A DNA stretch of 64,000 nt, taken from Aquipuribacter sp. SD81 (lineage in GTDB: Bacteria > Actinomycetota > Actinomycetes > Actinomycetales > JBBAYJ01). The number at the start of each line of letters is the position of its first letter. The stretch's first letter is position 1. The DNA is taken from contig NZ_JBBAYJ010000019.1 in assembly GCF_037153975.1 (NCBI RefSeq), forward strand, positions 1 through 64,000, in the 5' to 3' direction. Both the position numbers and the translations under genes were made by a program. Under the pieces are notes generated by a model. The model was not told the DNA's origin. It was given only the letters and a program-made list of their open reading frames with translations, and did not search any database. Shown in pieces: positions 46,979 through 55,014 of the stretch.

Positions 46979-48445
46979 ATGCCACGCACACACACCGACC
47001 CCACCCCGCGCGACGCCCGCCGGCCGGAGCCCCTCGACGGCCTCGAGCCGGGCGGGCCCGACGACGGGTACGACGCGTACGACGGGGACCAGCTCGACCT
47101 CGCCGACCGCCAGGCGCTGCGCCGCGTCGCGGGCCTGTCCACGGAGCTCACCGACGTCACCGAGGTCGAGTACCGCCAGCTCCGGCTGGAGCGCGTCGTG
47201 CTCGCCGGGCTCTGGACCTCGGCCGGCGTCGAGGACGCCGAGGTGGGCCTCGCCGAGCTCGCCGCCCTCGCCGAGACCGCCGGCTCGCAGGTGCTCGACG
47301 CGCTGCTGCAGCGTCGCGACAAGCCGGACCCCTCGACGTTCCTCGGCTCCGGCAAGGCGGCCGAGCTCCGCGACATCGTCGCGACGACCGGCGCGGACAC
47401 CGTCGTCGTGGACGGCGAGCTGTCGCCGTCGCAGCGGCGCAGCCTGGAGGACGTCGTCAAGGTCAAGGTGGTCGACCGGACCGCGCTGATCCTCGACATC
47501 TTCGCCCAGCACGCCAAGAGCCGGGAGGGCAAGGCGCAGGTCGAGCTCGCGCAGCTGGAGTACCTGCTCCCGCGCCTGCGCGGCTGGGGCGAGTCGATGT
47601 CCCGGCAGGCCGGTGGCCGGGTCGCCGGCGGTGCCGGCATCGGCTCCCGCGGCCCCGGTGAGACCAAGATCGAGCTCGACCGGCGGCGCATCCGCACCCG
47701 CATGGCGAAGCTGAGGCGCGAGATCGCCGACATGCGCACCGCGCGGGAGACCAAGCGCGGCAGCCGCCGCCGCAACGCGGTGCCGTCGATCGCGATCGCC
47801 GGCTACACGAACGCCGGCAAGTCGAGCCTGCTCAACCGGCTCACGGGGGCCGGCGTGCTCGTGGAGGACGCGCTCTTCGCGACCCTGGACCCGACCGTGC
47901 GCCGGGCCGAGCTGCCGGACGGTCGCGCCGTCACCCTTGCCGACACCGTCGGCTTCGTCCGGCACCTGCCGCACCAGCTCGTCGAGGCGTTCCGCTCGAC
48001 GCTGGAGGAGGTGGCGGAGGCCGACCTGGTCGTCCACGTGGTCGACGCGTCCCACCCGGACCCCGAGGGCCAGCTGTCGGCCGTCCGCGCGGTCATGGCC
48101 GACGTCGACGCGCACCGGGTGCCCGAGGTCGTCGCCCTCAACAAGTGCGACGTCGCCGACCCCGAGGTCGTCGACCGGCTGCTGCGCCGGGAGCGCGCGG
48201 CGGTGGCGGTGTCGGCGCGGACCGGCTCGGGCATCGACGCGCTCCTGCAGCGCATCGCCTCCGACCTGCCCCACCCGGACGTCGAGGTCGACGTCGTGGT
48301 GCCGTTCACGCGCGGCGACCTCGTGAGCCGGGTCCACGACGACGGGGAGGTGCTCGCGGTCGACCACGAGCCCGCGGGGACCCGGGTGCGGGCGAGGGTC
48401 GACGAGGCGCTGGCGGCGGCGCTGCACGAGGCGGAGGACCGCTAG
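46979..48445 (+). CDS. hflX: Ribosome-associated GTPase HflX
   Basis: HflX splits stalled 70S ribosomes, notably after stress or antibiotic exposure. The 488-residue protein has the N-terminal HflX domain (about 60-240, with GSGKAAELRDIV and the GPGETKIELDRRRI linker), then a G domain with G1 GYTNAGKSSLLN, G3 DTVGF, G4 NKCD and G5 VSARTG. The first 45 residues are acidic and variable. Position near miaA, dapF and lexA is typical for actinobacteria. The stop overlaps the dinG -10 box. Confidence 0.95.
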   Translation: MPRTHTDPTPRDARRPEPLDGLEPGGPDDGYDAYDGDQLDLADRQALRRVAGLSTELTDVTEVEYRQLRLERVVLAGLWTSAGVEDAEVGLAELAALAETAGSQVLDALLQRRDKPDPSTFLGSGKAAELRDIVATTGADTVVVDGELSPSQRRSLEDVVKVKVVDRTALILDIFAQHAKSREGKAQVELAQLEYLLPRLRGWGESMSRQAGGRVAGGAGIGSRGPGETKIELDRRRIRTRMAKLRREIADMRTARETKRGSRRRNAVPSIAIAGYTNAGKSSLLNRLTGAGVLVEDALFATLDPTVRRAELPDGRAVTLADTVGFVRHLPHQLVEAFRSTLEEVAEADLVVHVVDASHPDPEGQLSAVRAVMADVDAHRVPEVVALNKCDVADPEVVDRLLRRERAAVAVSARTGSGIDALLQRIASDLPHPDVEVDVVVPFTRGDLVSRVHDDGEVLAVDHEPAGTRVRARVDEALAAALHEAEDR

Positions 48446-48448
48446 CCT
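48443..48448 (+). promoter_or_regulatory. -10 box, leaderless dinG-type gene
   Basis: TAGCCT ends seven bases before GTG 48456, and its TAG doubles as the hflX stop codon. Confidence 0.5.
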
Positions 48449-48455
48449 CCCTCCG

Positions 48456-50639
48456 GTGACCGAGCCCGCCGCCGCGCCGCCGGAGGGCGGCGCCGCCGAG
48501 CCGGCCACGGCTGCCGCGGACCTCGCGGACGAGGCGGCCGGGCTGCTGGCGACGGTCGTCGCCGCGACGGGCGGCACCCCCCGCGCCGGGCAGGAGCAGA
48601 TGGCGCGCGCCGTCGCCGAGGCCGTGACGGAGCACCGGCACCTGCTCGTCCAGGCCGGGACCGGCACCGGGAAGTCGTGGGGCTACCTCGTCCCGGTCGT
48701 GGCCGCGGCGGTCCGCCGGGGCGAGCGGGTCGTCGTCGCGACGTCGACGCTCGCGCTGCAGGGCCAGCTCGTGCGCCACGACCTGCCGCGCCTGGCCGAC
48801 GCCCTCGAGGGCCCGCTCGGACGCCGCCCCACGTGGCAGCTCGTCAAGGGCCGCAACAACTACGTGTGCCGGCACCGTCTGGACGGCGGCGACGCCGAGG
48901 AGGACGACGCGCTGTCGCTGTGGGGCGCCGACGACGGCTCCGCGGGACCTCGCTCGGGACTGGAGCTGCAGGTCGCGCGGGCCCGGGAGTGGGCGGAGAC
49001 CACGACGACCGGCGACCGTGACGAGCTCGTGCCCGGGGTGTCGGACCGGGCGTGGCGGGCCGTGTCGGTGACGGCGCGGGAGTGCCTGGGAGCGCAGCGC
49101 TGCCCCGCGGCCGCGGAGTGCTTCAGCGAGGACGCACGCGCCCGCGCGCGGGAGGTCGACGTCGTCGTCACCAACCACGCGCTGCTCACCATCGACGCCG
49201 TCGAGGGCCTGCAGACCCTGCCGCCGCACGACGTCGTCGTCGTCGACGAGGCGCACGACCTCGTCGACCGGGTGACGACGACGTTGTCGCGGGACCTCAC
49301 GGCCACCGCCGTCCGGACCGCGGCCGGGGCCGCCCGCCGGTCCGGCGCGGACGCCTCGCAGGTGCGCGACCTCGAGCGGGCGGCCGACGGGCTCGAGCGG
49401 GCGCTCGCCGACGTGACGCCGGGCCGGCTGCCCGACGGACCGTCCGCCACGGTGCAGGACGCGCTGCTGCTGGTCTCGACCGCCGCGCGCGGCACGCTGC
49501 GCTCCCTGCCGCGCGACCAGCCCGCCGGCGAGGACGCGGGCGCCGCGCGGAGCCAGGCCGGCCGCGCGGCCCTGCTCGAGGTCGTCGGGACCGCCGAGCG
49601 GCTGGCCGGCGTCCCCCGCCCGGACCGCGACGACACGGCCGGCCCCGCGGCGGGGGGCGGGACGGCGGGTGAGGGCGAGACGGACGACGAGGACGCCGTC
49701 GAGGCCGAGGCCGAGGCCGAGGCCGAGGCGCCGGCGGAGGCGCCCACCGGCACCGACGTCGTGTGGCTCGACGACGACGAGCGCCGCGGTCACGTGCTCG
49801 TCGCGGCGCCGCTCAGCGTGGCCGGGCTGCTCCGCAGCCGGCTCCTCGACACCCGCACCGTCGTCGCGACGTCCGCGACGCTCGTCGGGCCGGGCGGCTT
49901 CGACGCCCTCGCGCGCCGCCTCGGGCTCGGTCGGGGCGGGTGGACCGGTCTCGACGTCGGCAGCCCCTTCGACTACCGCCGCCAGGCGATCCTCTACGTG
50001 GCCGCGCACCTGCCGCCGCCGGGCCGTGACGGCCACGGGGAGCCGCTGTGGGACGAGCTCGTCGCGCTCGTCGAGGCCGCGGGCGGTCGCACCCTCGGCC
50101 TGTTCTCCTCGCGCCGGGCCGCCGAGCGGGCCGCGGAGGTCGTGCGCGCGCGCACCGACCTGCCGGTGCTGTGCCAGGGCGACGACGCGGTGCCGACGCT
50201 CGTCCGGCAGTTCGCCGACGACGAGCCCACCTGCCTCTTCGGCACGCTCGGGCTGTGGCAGGGCGTCGACGTGCCCGGGCCTTCGTGCAGCCTCGTCGTG
50301 CTCGACCGGGTGCCGTTCCCCCGCCCCGACGACCCGCTCGCGCAGGCCCGCACCGAGGCGGTCGCCGCCGGCGGCGGCAACGGGTTCATGACGGTGTCGG
50401 TCGCGCACGCCGCGACCCTGCTCGCGCAGGGCGCGGGACGCCTCGTGCGCAGCACCGCCGACCGCGGGGTCGTCGCCGTCCTCGACCAGCGCGTCGTGAC
50501 CCGCCGCTACGGCGACGCGCTCCTGCAGGCGCTGCCGCCCATGTGGCGGACCACGGACCGGGCGACGGTCCTCGCGGCGCTCGAGCGGCTGCGCGCCACC
50601 GCCGGTTCCGCCGGCGACGCACGGGCGGCTACCGGCTGA
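48456..50639 (+). CDS. ATP-dependent DNA helicase, DinG/YoaA type
   Basis: The 727-residue XPD-like 5'-3' helicase shows Walker A AGTGTGKSWGYLVP, VVATSTLALQGQLV, then four Cys that would ligate an Fe-S cluster (YVCRHR, RECLG, QRCPAAAEC). After these come VVVDEAHDLVDR as motif II, VATSATL, and the motif V/VI region with FGTLGLWQGVDVPG and GAGRLVRS. An insert with EAEAEAEAEA (about 412-425) is an acidic linker made by a 6-bp DNA repeat. It acts on forked or RNA-DNA substrates in repair. GTG start by the leaderless -10. Its last 11 bases overlap the LysR gene. Confidence 0.88.
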   Translation: MTEPAAAPPEGGAAEPATAAADLADEAAGLLATVVAATGGTPRAGQEQMARAVAEAVTEHRHLLVQAGTGTGKSWGYLVPVVAAAVRRGERVVVATSTLALQGQLVRHDLPRLADALEGPLGRRPTWQLVKGRNNYVCRHRLDGGDAEEDDALSLWGADDGSAGPRSGLELQVARAREWAETTTTGDRDELVPGVSDRAWRAVSVTARECLGAQRCPAAAECFSEDARARAREVDVVVTNHALLTIDAVEGLQTLPPHDVVVVDEAHDLVDRVTTTLSRDLTATAVRTAAGAARRSGADASQVRDLERAADGLERALADVTPGRLPDGPSATVQDALLLVSTAARGTLRSLPRDQPAGEDAGAARSQAGRAALLEVVGTAERLAGVPRPDRDDTAGPAAGGGTAGEGETDDEDAVEAEAEAEAEAPAEAPTGTDVVWLDDDERRGHVLVAAPLSVAGLLRSRLLDTRTVVATSATLVGPGGFDALARRLGLGRGGWTGLDVGSPFDYRRQAILYVAAHLPPPGRDGHGEPLWDELVALVEAAGGRTLGLFSSRRAAERAAEVVRARTDLPVLCQGDDAVPTLVRQFADDEPTCLFGTLGLWQGVDVPGPSCSLVVLDRVPFPRPDDPLAQARTEAVAAGGGNGFMTVSVAHAATLLAQGAGRLVRSTADRGVVAVLDQRVVTRRYGDALLQALPPMWRTTDRATVLAALERLRATAGSAGDARAATG

Positions 50640-51624
50640 CGGCGACGCCGGACGGCCGGTCCGTCGCGCTCCCCACGAGTGCCTGCAGGACCGCGGCGAC
50701 GGCGGGCACCCGCGCGAGGTCGGGCGTCGTCACGGCCACGACCCGCCGCCGCGCCACCGGGTCGAGGGGCACCGTGACGACGTCCCGGTCCGCGACGTGG
50801 CTGCCGGCGAGCCCGGGCAGCAGCGCGACGCCCAGCCCCTCCGCCACGAGCCCGAGGACCGCGACGTAGTCGTCGGTCTCGTACCGCAGCCGGGGCCGGA
50901 AGCCCGCGGCGGCGGCGAGGTCGACGAGGTGGCCCCGGCAGCGCGGGCAGCCCGCGATCCAGTCCTCGTCCGACAGCTCGGCGACCGCGACCCGGTCGCG
51001 TCGCGCCCACGCTGTGTCGCCCCGCACCGCGAGCCTCACCTCGTCGAGGAGGAGCGGCGCGACGTGCAGGCCGGCCAGGTCCGACACGCGGTCGGTGCGG
51101 TCGGTGCCGTCGGTGCCGTCGGTGCCGTCGGTGCCGTCGGTGAGGTCGTAGGAGAAGGTGACGACGACGTCCGCCTCGCCGTCGCGGACGAGCCGCACCG
51201 AGTCCGGCGGCTCGACCTCCTGCAGGGCGACCTGCAGCCCGGGGTGCGCCGCGCGGAGCGCGGCGAGCGCACGCGGGACGAGGCGCGCGGACGCCGACGG
51301 GAACGCGACGAGGCGCACGGTCCCCGCGGCGAGCCCCGCGACCGCCTGCACCTCACGCTCGGCGACAGCGAGCAGCGCCTCCACGGCGACGGCGTGGCGG
51401 GCGAGGACGCGGCCGGGCTCCGTCGGCCGCGAGCGGCGGCCGACCCGCTCGACGAGCGCGGTGCCCATGACGCGCTCCGCCCGGCGCAGCTGCTGGCTCG
51501 CCGCGGGCTGGCTTACGCCCAGCCGCCGGGCGGCCGCCGACACCGAGCCCTCCTCGGAGACGGCCCGGAGCAGTCGCAGCACGTCGACGTCGAGGGGCAA
51601 GGGCGGCAGCCTACGACGACCCAT
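50629..51624 (-). CDS. LysR-family transcriptional regulator
   Basis: The 331-residue protein has the N-terminal helix-turn-helix GSVSAAARRLGVSQPAASQQ (about 25-44) and a two-lobed effector domain. The effector domain holds an unusual run of TDG repeats (about 160-180), coded by a 9-bp tandem repeat and likely to sit in a surface loop. ATG 51624 is chosen because the longer frame has no family similarity. It diverges from a class V aminotransferase gene by 71 bases; a T-N11-A inverted repeat overlaps its start codon, so it probably controls itself and the aminotransferase. Confidence 0.87.
   Translation of the reverse strand: MGRRRLPPLPLDVDVLRLLRAVSEEGSVSAAARRLGVSQPAASQQLRRAERVMGTALVERVGRRSRPTEPGRVLARHAVAVEALLAVAEREVQAVAGLAAGTVRLVAFPSASARLVPRALAALRAAHPGLQVALQEVEPPDSVRLVRDGEADVVVTFSYDLTDGTDGTDGTDGTDRTDRVSDLAGLHVAPLLLDEVRLAVRGDTAWARRDRVAVAELSDEDWIAGCPRCRGHLVDLAAAAGFRPRLRYETDDYVAVLGLVAEGLGVALLPGLAGSHVADRDVVTVPLDPVARRRVVAVTTPDLARVPAVAAVLQALVGSATDRPSGVAVSR
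51097..51145. repeat. 9-bp tandem repeat inside the LysR gene
   Basis: Consecutive GGTGCCGTC-like units on the plus strand encode Thr-Asp-Gly and Thr-Asp-Arg triplets on the minus strand. The run has about five near-identical copies. Confidence 0.75.
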
Positions 51625-51640
51625 AAGCCCTGTGGATGGG
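51620..51640. promoter_or_regulatory. LysR-type operator, T-N11-A
   Basis: CCCAT-N11-ATGGG is an inverted repeat with the T-N11-A core (T at 51624, A at 51636). It covers the LysR start codon and lies 55 bases from the divergent aminotransferase gene. Confidence 0.5.
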
Positions 51641-51695
51641 TCGCGGAAGAACCTGCTGCTTGTGGCATGACCGCGGCGGTGGGCACGCTGTCGGG

Positions 51696-52763
51696 GTGAC
51701 GACCTCCGCGTGGGCACCGGCTCCGGGCTACCTCAACGCCTCGACCCTCGGGCTGCCTCCGCGAGCCACGGCGACGGCCGTGCACGAGGCGGTCGACGCG
51801 TGGCAGGCCGGGCGGGCGTGCGCTGTCGCGTACGACCGCCACGTCCAGGCCTCGCGGCGCCTCTATGCGCGGCTCGTCGGCGTGGAGCCGTCGTGGGTGG
51901 CGGTCGGCTCGCAGGCCTCCGTCCTCGTCGCCGAGGTCGCGGTGGCCCTGCCCGACGGGGCGCGGGTGCTCACGGTGGCCGGCGAGTTCAGCTCGGTGTG
52001 CGGGCCCTTCGAGGCTCAGGCCGGGCGCCGGGTGAGCGTTGCGGCGGTGCCGCTGGAGGACCTCCCGGAGGCGACCGAGCGGCTGCGGCCCGACGTCGTC
52101 GCCTTCTCGCTCGCGCAGTCCGCGGACGGGCGGGTCGTCGACGCCGACGGGGTGCGTGCCGCCGCGACGGCGTGCGGTGCGCTCACGGTGTGCGACACCA
52201 CGCAGGCCGCCGGCTGGCTCGACGTCGACGCGGCCGCGTGGGACGTCACGGTCTGCTCGGCCTACAAGTGGCTGTGCGCGCCCAGGGGCAGCGCCTTCCT
52301 GACGGTCCGCCCCGCCGTGGCCGACCGCCTCAGCGGCCACAACGCCGGCTGGTACGCCGGGGAGGACGTGTGGGGGTCTGTCTACGGCCCCGGGCTGCGC
52401 GTCGCCGCCGACGCGCGGCGCTTCGACGTCAGCCCCGCGTGGCTCGCGTGGGTCGGCACGCAGACCTCGCTCGAGGTGCTGCTCGACCTGCCGGTCGACG
52501 TGCGCCGCCGCCACGGCGCGGACCTCGCCGACGCGCTGCGCGCCCACCTCGGCTGGGAGCCGGCGGGCCGTCCCGTCCTCGTGGTGCCCGACGCGGACGG
52601 CCGCGTCGTCGCCGCCCTCGGCGACGCCGGGGTCACGGTCGCCAGCCGCGCCGGTCGCGCGCGGGTGTCCTTCCACCTGTGGAACGACGGCGACGACGTC
52701 GACCGCGCCGCGGACGCGCTGTCGGCCGCGGGAGCAGCGGCGCTCGCACGGACCCCGGTCTGA
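51696..52763 (+). CDS. Class V aminotransferase-fold PLP enzyme
   Basis: The 355-residue protein opens PGYLNASTLGLPP and has VCDTTQAAGWLDVD (PLP Asp and Gln) and the lysine motif CSAYKWLCAPRGSAFL, so PLP chemistry is intact, unlike in the NifS-like gene at 1877. It lacks the desulfurase cysteine loop, which suggests an aminotransferase or lyase of the kynureninase/EgtE-like side of the family; the substrate is unknown. GTG 51696 is used. It diverges from the LysR gene and probably responds to it. Confidence 0.8.
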   Translation: MTTSAWAPAPGYLNASTLGLPPRATATAVHEAVDAWQAGRACAVAYDRHVQASRRLYARLVGVEPSWVAVGSQASVLVAEVAVALPDGARVLTVAGEFSSVCGPFEAQAGRRVSVAAVPLEDLPEATERLRPDVVAFSLAQSADGRVVDADGVRAAATACGALTVCDTTQAAGWLDVDAAAWDVTVCSAYKWLCAPRGSAFLTVRPAVADRLSGHNAGWYAGEDVWGSVYGPGLRVAADARRFDVSPAWLAWVGTQTSLEVLLDLPVDVRRRHGADLADALRAHLGWEPAGRPVLVVPDADGRVVAALGDAGVTVASRAGRARVSFHLWNDGDDVDRAADALSAAGAAALARTPV

Positions 52764-52785
52764 GCGCGGCGACGCCTCCGACGCC

Positions 52786-53508
52786 TCAGACGCGGCGGAG
52801 GACCGCCGTCACCCGACCGAGGACGGTCGCGTCGTCACCCGGGATCGGCGTGTAGAGCGGGTTGTGCGGCATGAGCCACACGTGCCCGTCCCGACGCCGG
52901 TACGTCTTGACGGTCGCCTCGCCGTCGATCATGGCGGCGACGATCTCGCCGTTCTCCGCGACGGGCTGCTGGCGCACGACCACCCAGTCGCCGTCGCAGA
53001 TCGCGGCGTCGACCATCGAGTCGCCGACGACCTGCAGCAGGAAGAGCGTGCCGTCGCCCACGACCTGACGGGGGAGCGGGAAGACGTCCTCGACGACCTC
53101 CTCGGCCAGGACGGGTCCGCCGGCGGCGATGCGGCCGACGAGCGGCACCATGCTCGCCTCCGGCATCGGGCTGCCCTCGTCGTGGGCGCCCGCACGCCAG
53201 GCCCCGGGCTCCTCGGCGGCCTCCGGCTCGACGACCGCCGTGACGTCGCCGGTCGGGGCCGGACGCCGGCGCGCGTCCTCGGGCCCGACGACCTCGATGG
53301 CCCGCGGGCGGTGCGGGTCGCGGCGCAGGTAGCCCTTGCGCTCGAGCGTGGCGAGCTGGTGGGCGACGCTGCTCGGGGACGTGAGGCCGACCGACTCGCC
53401 GATCTCCCGCATCGACGGCGGGTACCCGCGCGTGCGGACGGCCTCGCGGATGGTCTCGAGCACCCGGCGCTGGCGCTCGGTGAGCCCTTCCAGGTCCTGC
53501 CCTGCCAT
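52786..53508 (-). CDS. lexA: SOS repressor LexA
   Basis: LexA represses SOS genes and cuts itself when it meets RecA filaments. The 240-residue protein has the winged helix with [20 protein letters not shown] at 29-48, a linker with an extra Pro/Glu/Gly stretch (about 75-115), the cleavage site Ala129-Gly130 in RIAAGGP, and the Ser-Lys pair Ser164 (VGDSMVD) and Lys201 (ATVKTYRR). The ATG at 53508 matches the family start. On this strand a TAGCGT -10 (53603-53598) lies next to an SOS box, showing autoregulation. The LysM gene diverges from it. Confidence 0.97.
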   Translation of the reverse strand: MAGQDLEGLTERQRRVLETIREAVRTRGYPPSMREIGESVGLTSPSSVAHQLATLERKGYLRRDPHRPRAIEVVGPEDARRRPAPTGDVTAVVEPEAAEEPGAWRAGAHDEGSPMPEASMVPLVGRIAAGGPVLAEEVVEDVFPLPRQVVGDGTLFLLQVVGDSMVDAAICDGDWVVVRQQPVAENGEIVAAMIDGEATVKTYRRRDGHVWLMPHNPLYTPIPGDDATVLGRVTAVLRRV

Positions 53509-53597
53509 GTCGTCCTCCGTCGTCCTCGCCGGGGGTTGTGTCCGACCCCCGGGGTCTCCTCGGTGCGTGCCGCTGACCCGTCGTCCGGGTGATCAGG

Positions 53598-53603
53598 ACG
53601 CTA
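53598..53603 (-). promoter_or_regulatory. -10 box of lexA
   Basis: TAGCGT on the minus strand lies immediately downstream of the SOS box at 53609-53624, the same arrangement as at recA. Confidence 0.5.
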
Positions 53604-53608
53604 GGAGG

Positions 53609-53624
53609 TCGAACACGTGTTCAC
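53609..53624. promoter_or_regulatory. SOS (LexA) box 1, lexA side
   Basis: TCGAACACGTGTTCAC shares its first 14 bases with the recA box and fits the actinobacterial SOS consensus. Confidence 0.85.
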
Positions 53625-53653
53625 AAGCACCGCGGGCGGCGTGTCGCCGTCCG

Positions 53654-53669
53654 TCGAACACACGCTCGA
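53654..53669. promoter_or_regulatory. SOS (LexA) box 2, LysM-gene side
   Basis: TCGAACACACGCTCGA is an imperfect palindrome of the same type. It overlaps a TCGACA -35 hexamer of the LysM gene. Confidence 0.7.
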
Positions 53670-53694
53670 CAAACCCTCGACCTGAGGTTAACGT
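53666..53694 (+). promoter_or_regulatory. Promoter of the LysM gene
   Basis: TCGACA (53666-53671) and TAACGT (53689-53694) are separated by 17 bases, a near-canonical sigma-70-type promoter overlapped by SOS box 2. Confidence 0.6.
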
Positions 53695-53748
53695 ACAGAC
53701 GTTCGAAGGCGCGAGCCCCCACCGAACACCTGTCCAGAGGAGGAACCG

Positions 53749-54177
53749 ATGAGCACCACCGCCGCCGCCCCGCTCCGCCCGACGCTCCACCGCGCCCCAG
53801 GCCGCCGTCCGGCCCTCGTGCTCACCCGGCGCGGCCGCGTCGTCGTGCGCGCCCTCGCGTGGGTCGCGACCACAGCCGCAGCGGCGCTCGCGGTGCTGCT
53901 CGTGTGGGTCGCGGCGGCGTCCTTCGTCGCCCCCGGGGCCTCCGCCGGCGACGGCCGCTCCGGCGTCGTGTCCGGGGTGGGCGCGACCTCGGTCGACGCC
54001 GACGCGGTCGGTGCGGTCAGCGTCGTCGTCGACCCGGGCGACACGCTGTGGTCGCTCGCGCGCGACCACGCACCCGACCGGGACCCGCGTGCCGTCGTCC
54101 ACGACGTGGTCCGGCTCAACGAGCTCGCCTCGAGCACGGTGCTCGCCGGCGACCGGCTCCTCGTCCCCACCCGCTGA
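53749..54177 (+). CDS. LysM-domain membrane protein, DivS/ChiZ-type
   Basis: The 142-residue protein has a basic N-terminus, one membrane helix (about 36-60), and a C-terminal LysM domain (about 90-140) with VVDPGDTLWSLARDHAPDRD. Its place divergent from lexA and ahead of nrdR matches Corynebacterium divS and the mycobacterial Rv2719c/ChiZ gene, which are SOS-induced division suppressors. I infer the same role here from synteny and the SOS boxes; the proteins differ outside the LysM domain. The ATG follows AGAGGAGGA (53735-53743), a strong ribosome binding site. Confidence 0.78.
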   Translation: MSTTAAAPLRPTLHRAPGRRPALVLTRRGRVVVRALAWVATTAAAALAVLLVWVAAASFVAPGASAGDGRSGVVSGVGATSVDADAVGAVSVVVDPGDTLWSLARDHAPDRDPRAVVHDVVRLNELASSTVLAGDRLLVPTR

Positions 54178-54235
54178 GCACCACGACCCCCGGCTGACCT
54201 GCAGGAGCGGGTCGGCCACGGGGAGATGCGTCCCC

Positions 54236-54287
54236 GAGGGCGGCGCCGCGACCCGACGACACGCCGTCGGAAGGCGGCGCCGCCCTC
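54236..54287 (+). terminator. Two-tier hairpin terminator after LysM gene
   Basis: GAGGGCGGCGCCGC (54236-54249) pairs perfectly with 54274-54287; inside it CCGACG (54253-54258) pairs with CGTCGG (54265-54270). It ends where the nrdR promoter begins. Confidence 0.8.
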
Positions 54288-54315
54288 TTGCGTTGTCGGT
54301 GGTCGCTGCTACCGT
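54288..54315 (+). promoter_or_regulatory. Promoter of nrdR-nrdJ
   Basis: TTGCGT (54288-54293) and TACCGT (54310-54315) are 16 bases apart. The first NrdR box lies at the expected transcription start. Confidence 0.5.
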
Positions 54316-54317
54316 TG

Positions 54318-54333
54318 CCACAACATCTAGTAG
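54318..54333. promoter_or_regulatory. NrdR box 1
   Basis: CCACAACATCTAGTAG has the core C(A)A(C)AT(C)T(A)GT of the 16-bp NrdR box. Its partner lies 32 bases downstream. Confidence 0.75.
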
Positions 54334-54349
54334 TTACACCCGTGTGGTT

Positions 54350-54365
54350 CATCCACATCTGGTCC
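54350..54365. promoter_or_regulatory. NrdR box 2
   Basis: CATCCACATCTGGTCC carries the core CCACATCTGGT (54353-54363), nine of eleven bases identical to box 1 and exactly 32 bases away, about three helical turns. Confidence 0.7.
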
Positions 54366-54447
54366 ACAGGTGGTCCACACGGTGAGGTGCCGTCGTCAAC
54401 AGGTACCGCACAGGTCCGTCCACAGGGGCGGGGGAAGGGGGTGCGTC

Positions 54448-55014
54448 GTGCGCTGCCCGTTCTGCCGGTTAGGCGACTCCCGGGTCGTCGACTCCCGCAC
54501 GGCGGACGACGGCACGGCGATCCGCCGCCGGCGTCAGTGCCAGGACTGCGACCGTCGCTTCACGACCGTGGAGTCGGCGAGCCTCACCGTCGTCAAGCGC
54601 TCCGGCGCGACCGAGCCGTTCTCCCGGGAGAAGGTCCTCTCGGGCGTCCGCAAGGCGTGCCAGGGCCGGCCCGTCTCCGAGGACGACCTCGCCCTTCTCG
54701 CGCAGAAGGTCGAGGAGGCCGTCCGCCAGACCGGGGCGGCCCAGGTGGACGCCCACGAGATCGGGCTGGCGATCCTGGGGCCGCTCCGCGAGCTCGACGA
54801 GGTCGCCTACCTCCGCTTCGCCAGCGTGTACCGGGCCTTCGAGTCCCTCGCCGACTTCGAGGAGGCGATCACCCTCCTCCGCGTCGAGCGCGCCGCCCAC
54901 GAGCAGCAGCCCGAGCAGCAGTGCGCGCACCAGCAGCAGACCGCACCCGCACCCGTCCAGAGCACCGTCCGCACGCCGTCCGGCACGACCGTCACCCCAG
55001 GGGAGCCCGCATGA
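54448..55014 (+). CDS. nrdR: Transcriptional repressor NrdR
   Basis: NrdR senses ATP/dATP and represses ribonucleotide reductase genes. The 188-residue protein has the zinc ribbon RCPFC and CQDCDRRF, the helix with [17 protein letters not shown], and an ATP-cone (about 48-140) starting [16 protein letters not shown]. The last 35 residues are Gln/His/Thr-rich and variable. GTG 54448 gives the invariant M-x-CPFC start and follows GGGGAAGGGG. It is coupled to nrdJ by ATGA, and its own promoter carries two NrdR boxes, so it should repress itself together with nrdJ. Confidence 0.95.
   Translation: MRCPFCRLGDSRVVDSRTADDGTAIRRRRQCQDCDRRFTTVESASLTVVKRSGATEPFSREKVLSGVRKACQGRPVSEDDLALLAQKVEEAVRQTGAAQVDAHEIGLAILGPLRELDEVAYLRFASVYRAFESLADFEEAITLLRVERAAHEQQPEQQCAHQQQTAPAPVQSTVRTPSGTTVTPGEPA

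Noticed and set aside
49700-49738. 6-bp repeat in the dinG-type gene as a separate feature
   Set aside because: It encodes an Ala-Glu linker and stays in frame; noted in the gene entry.
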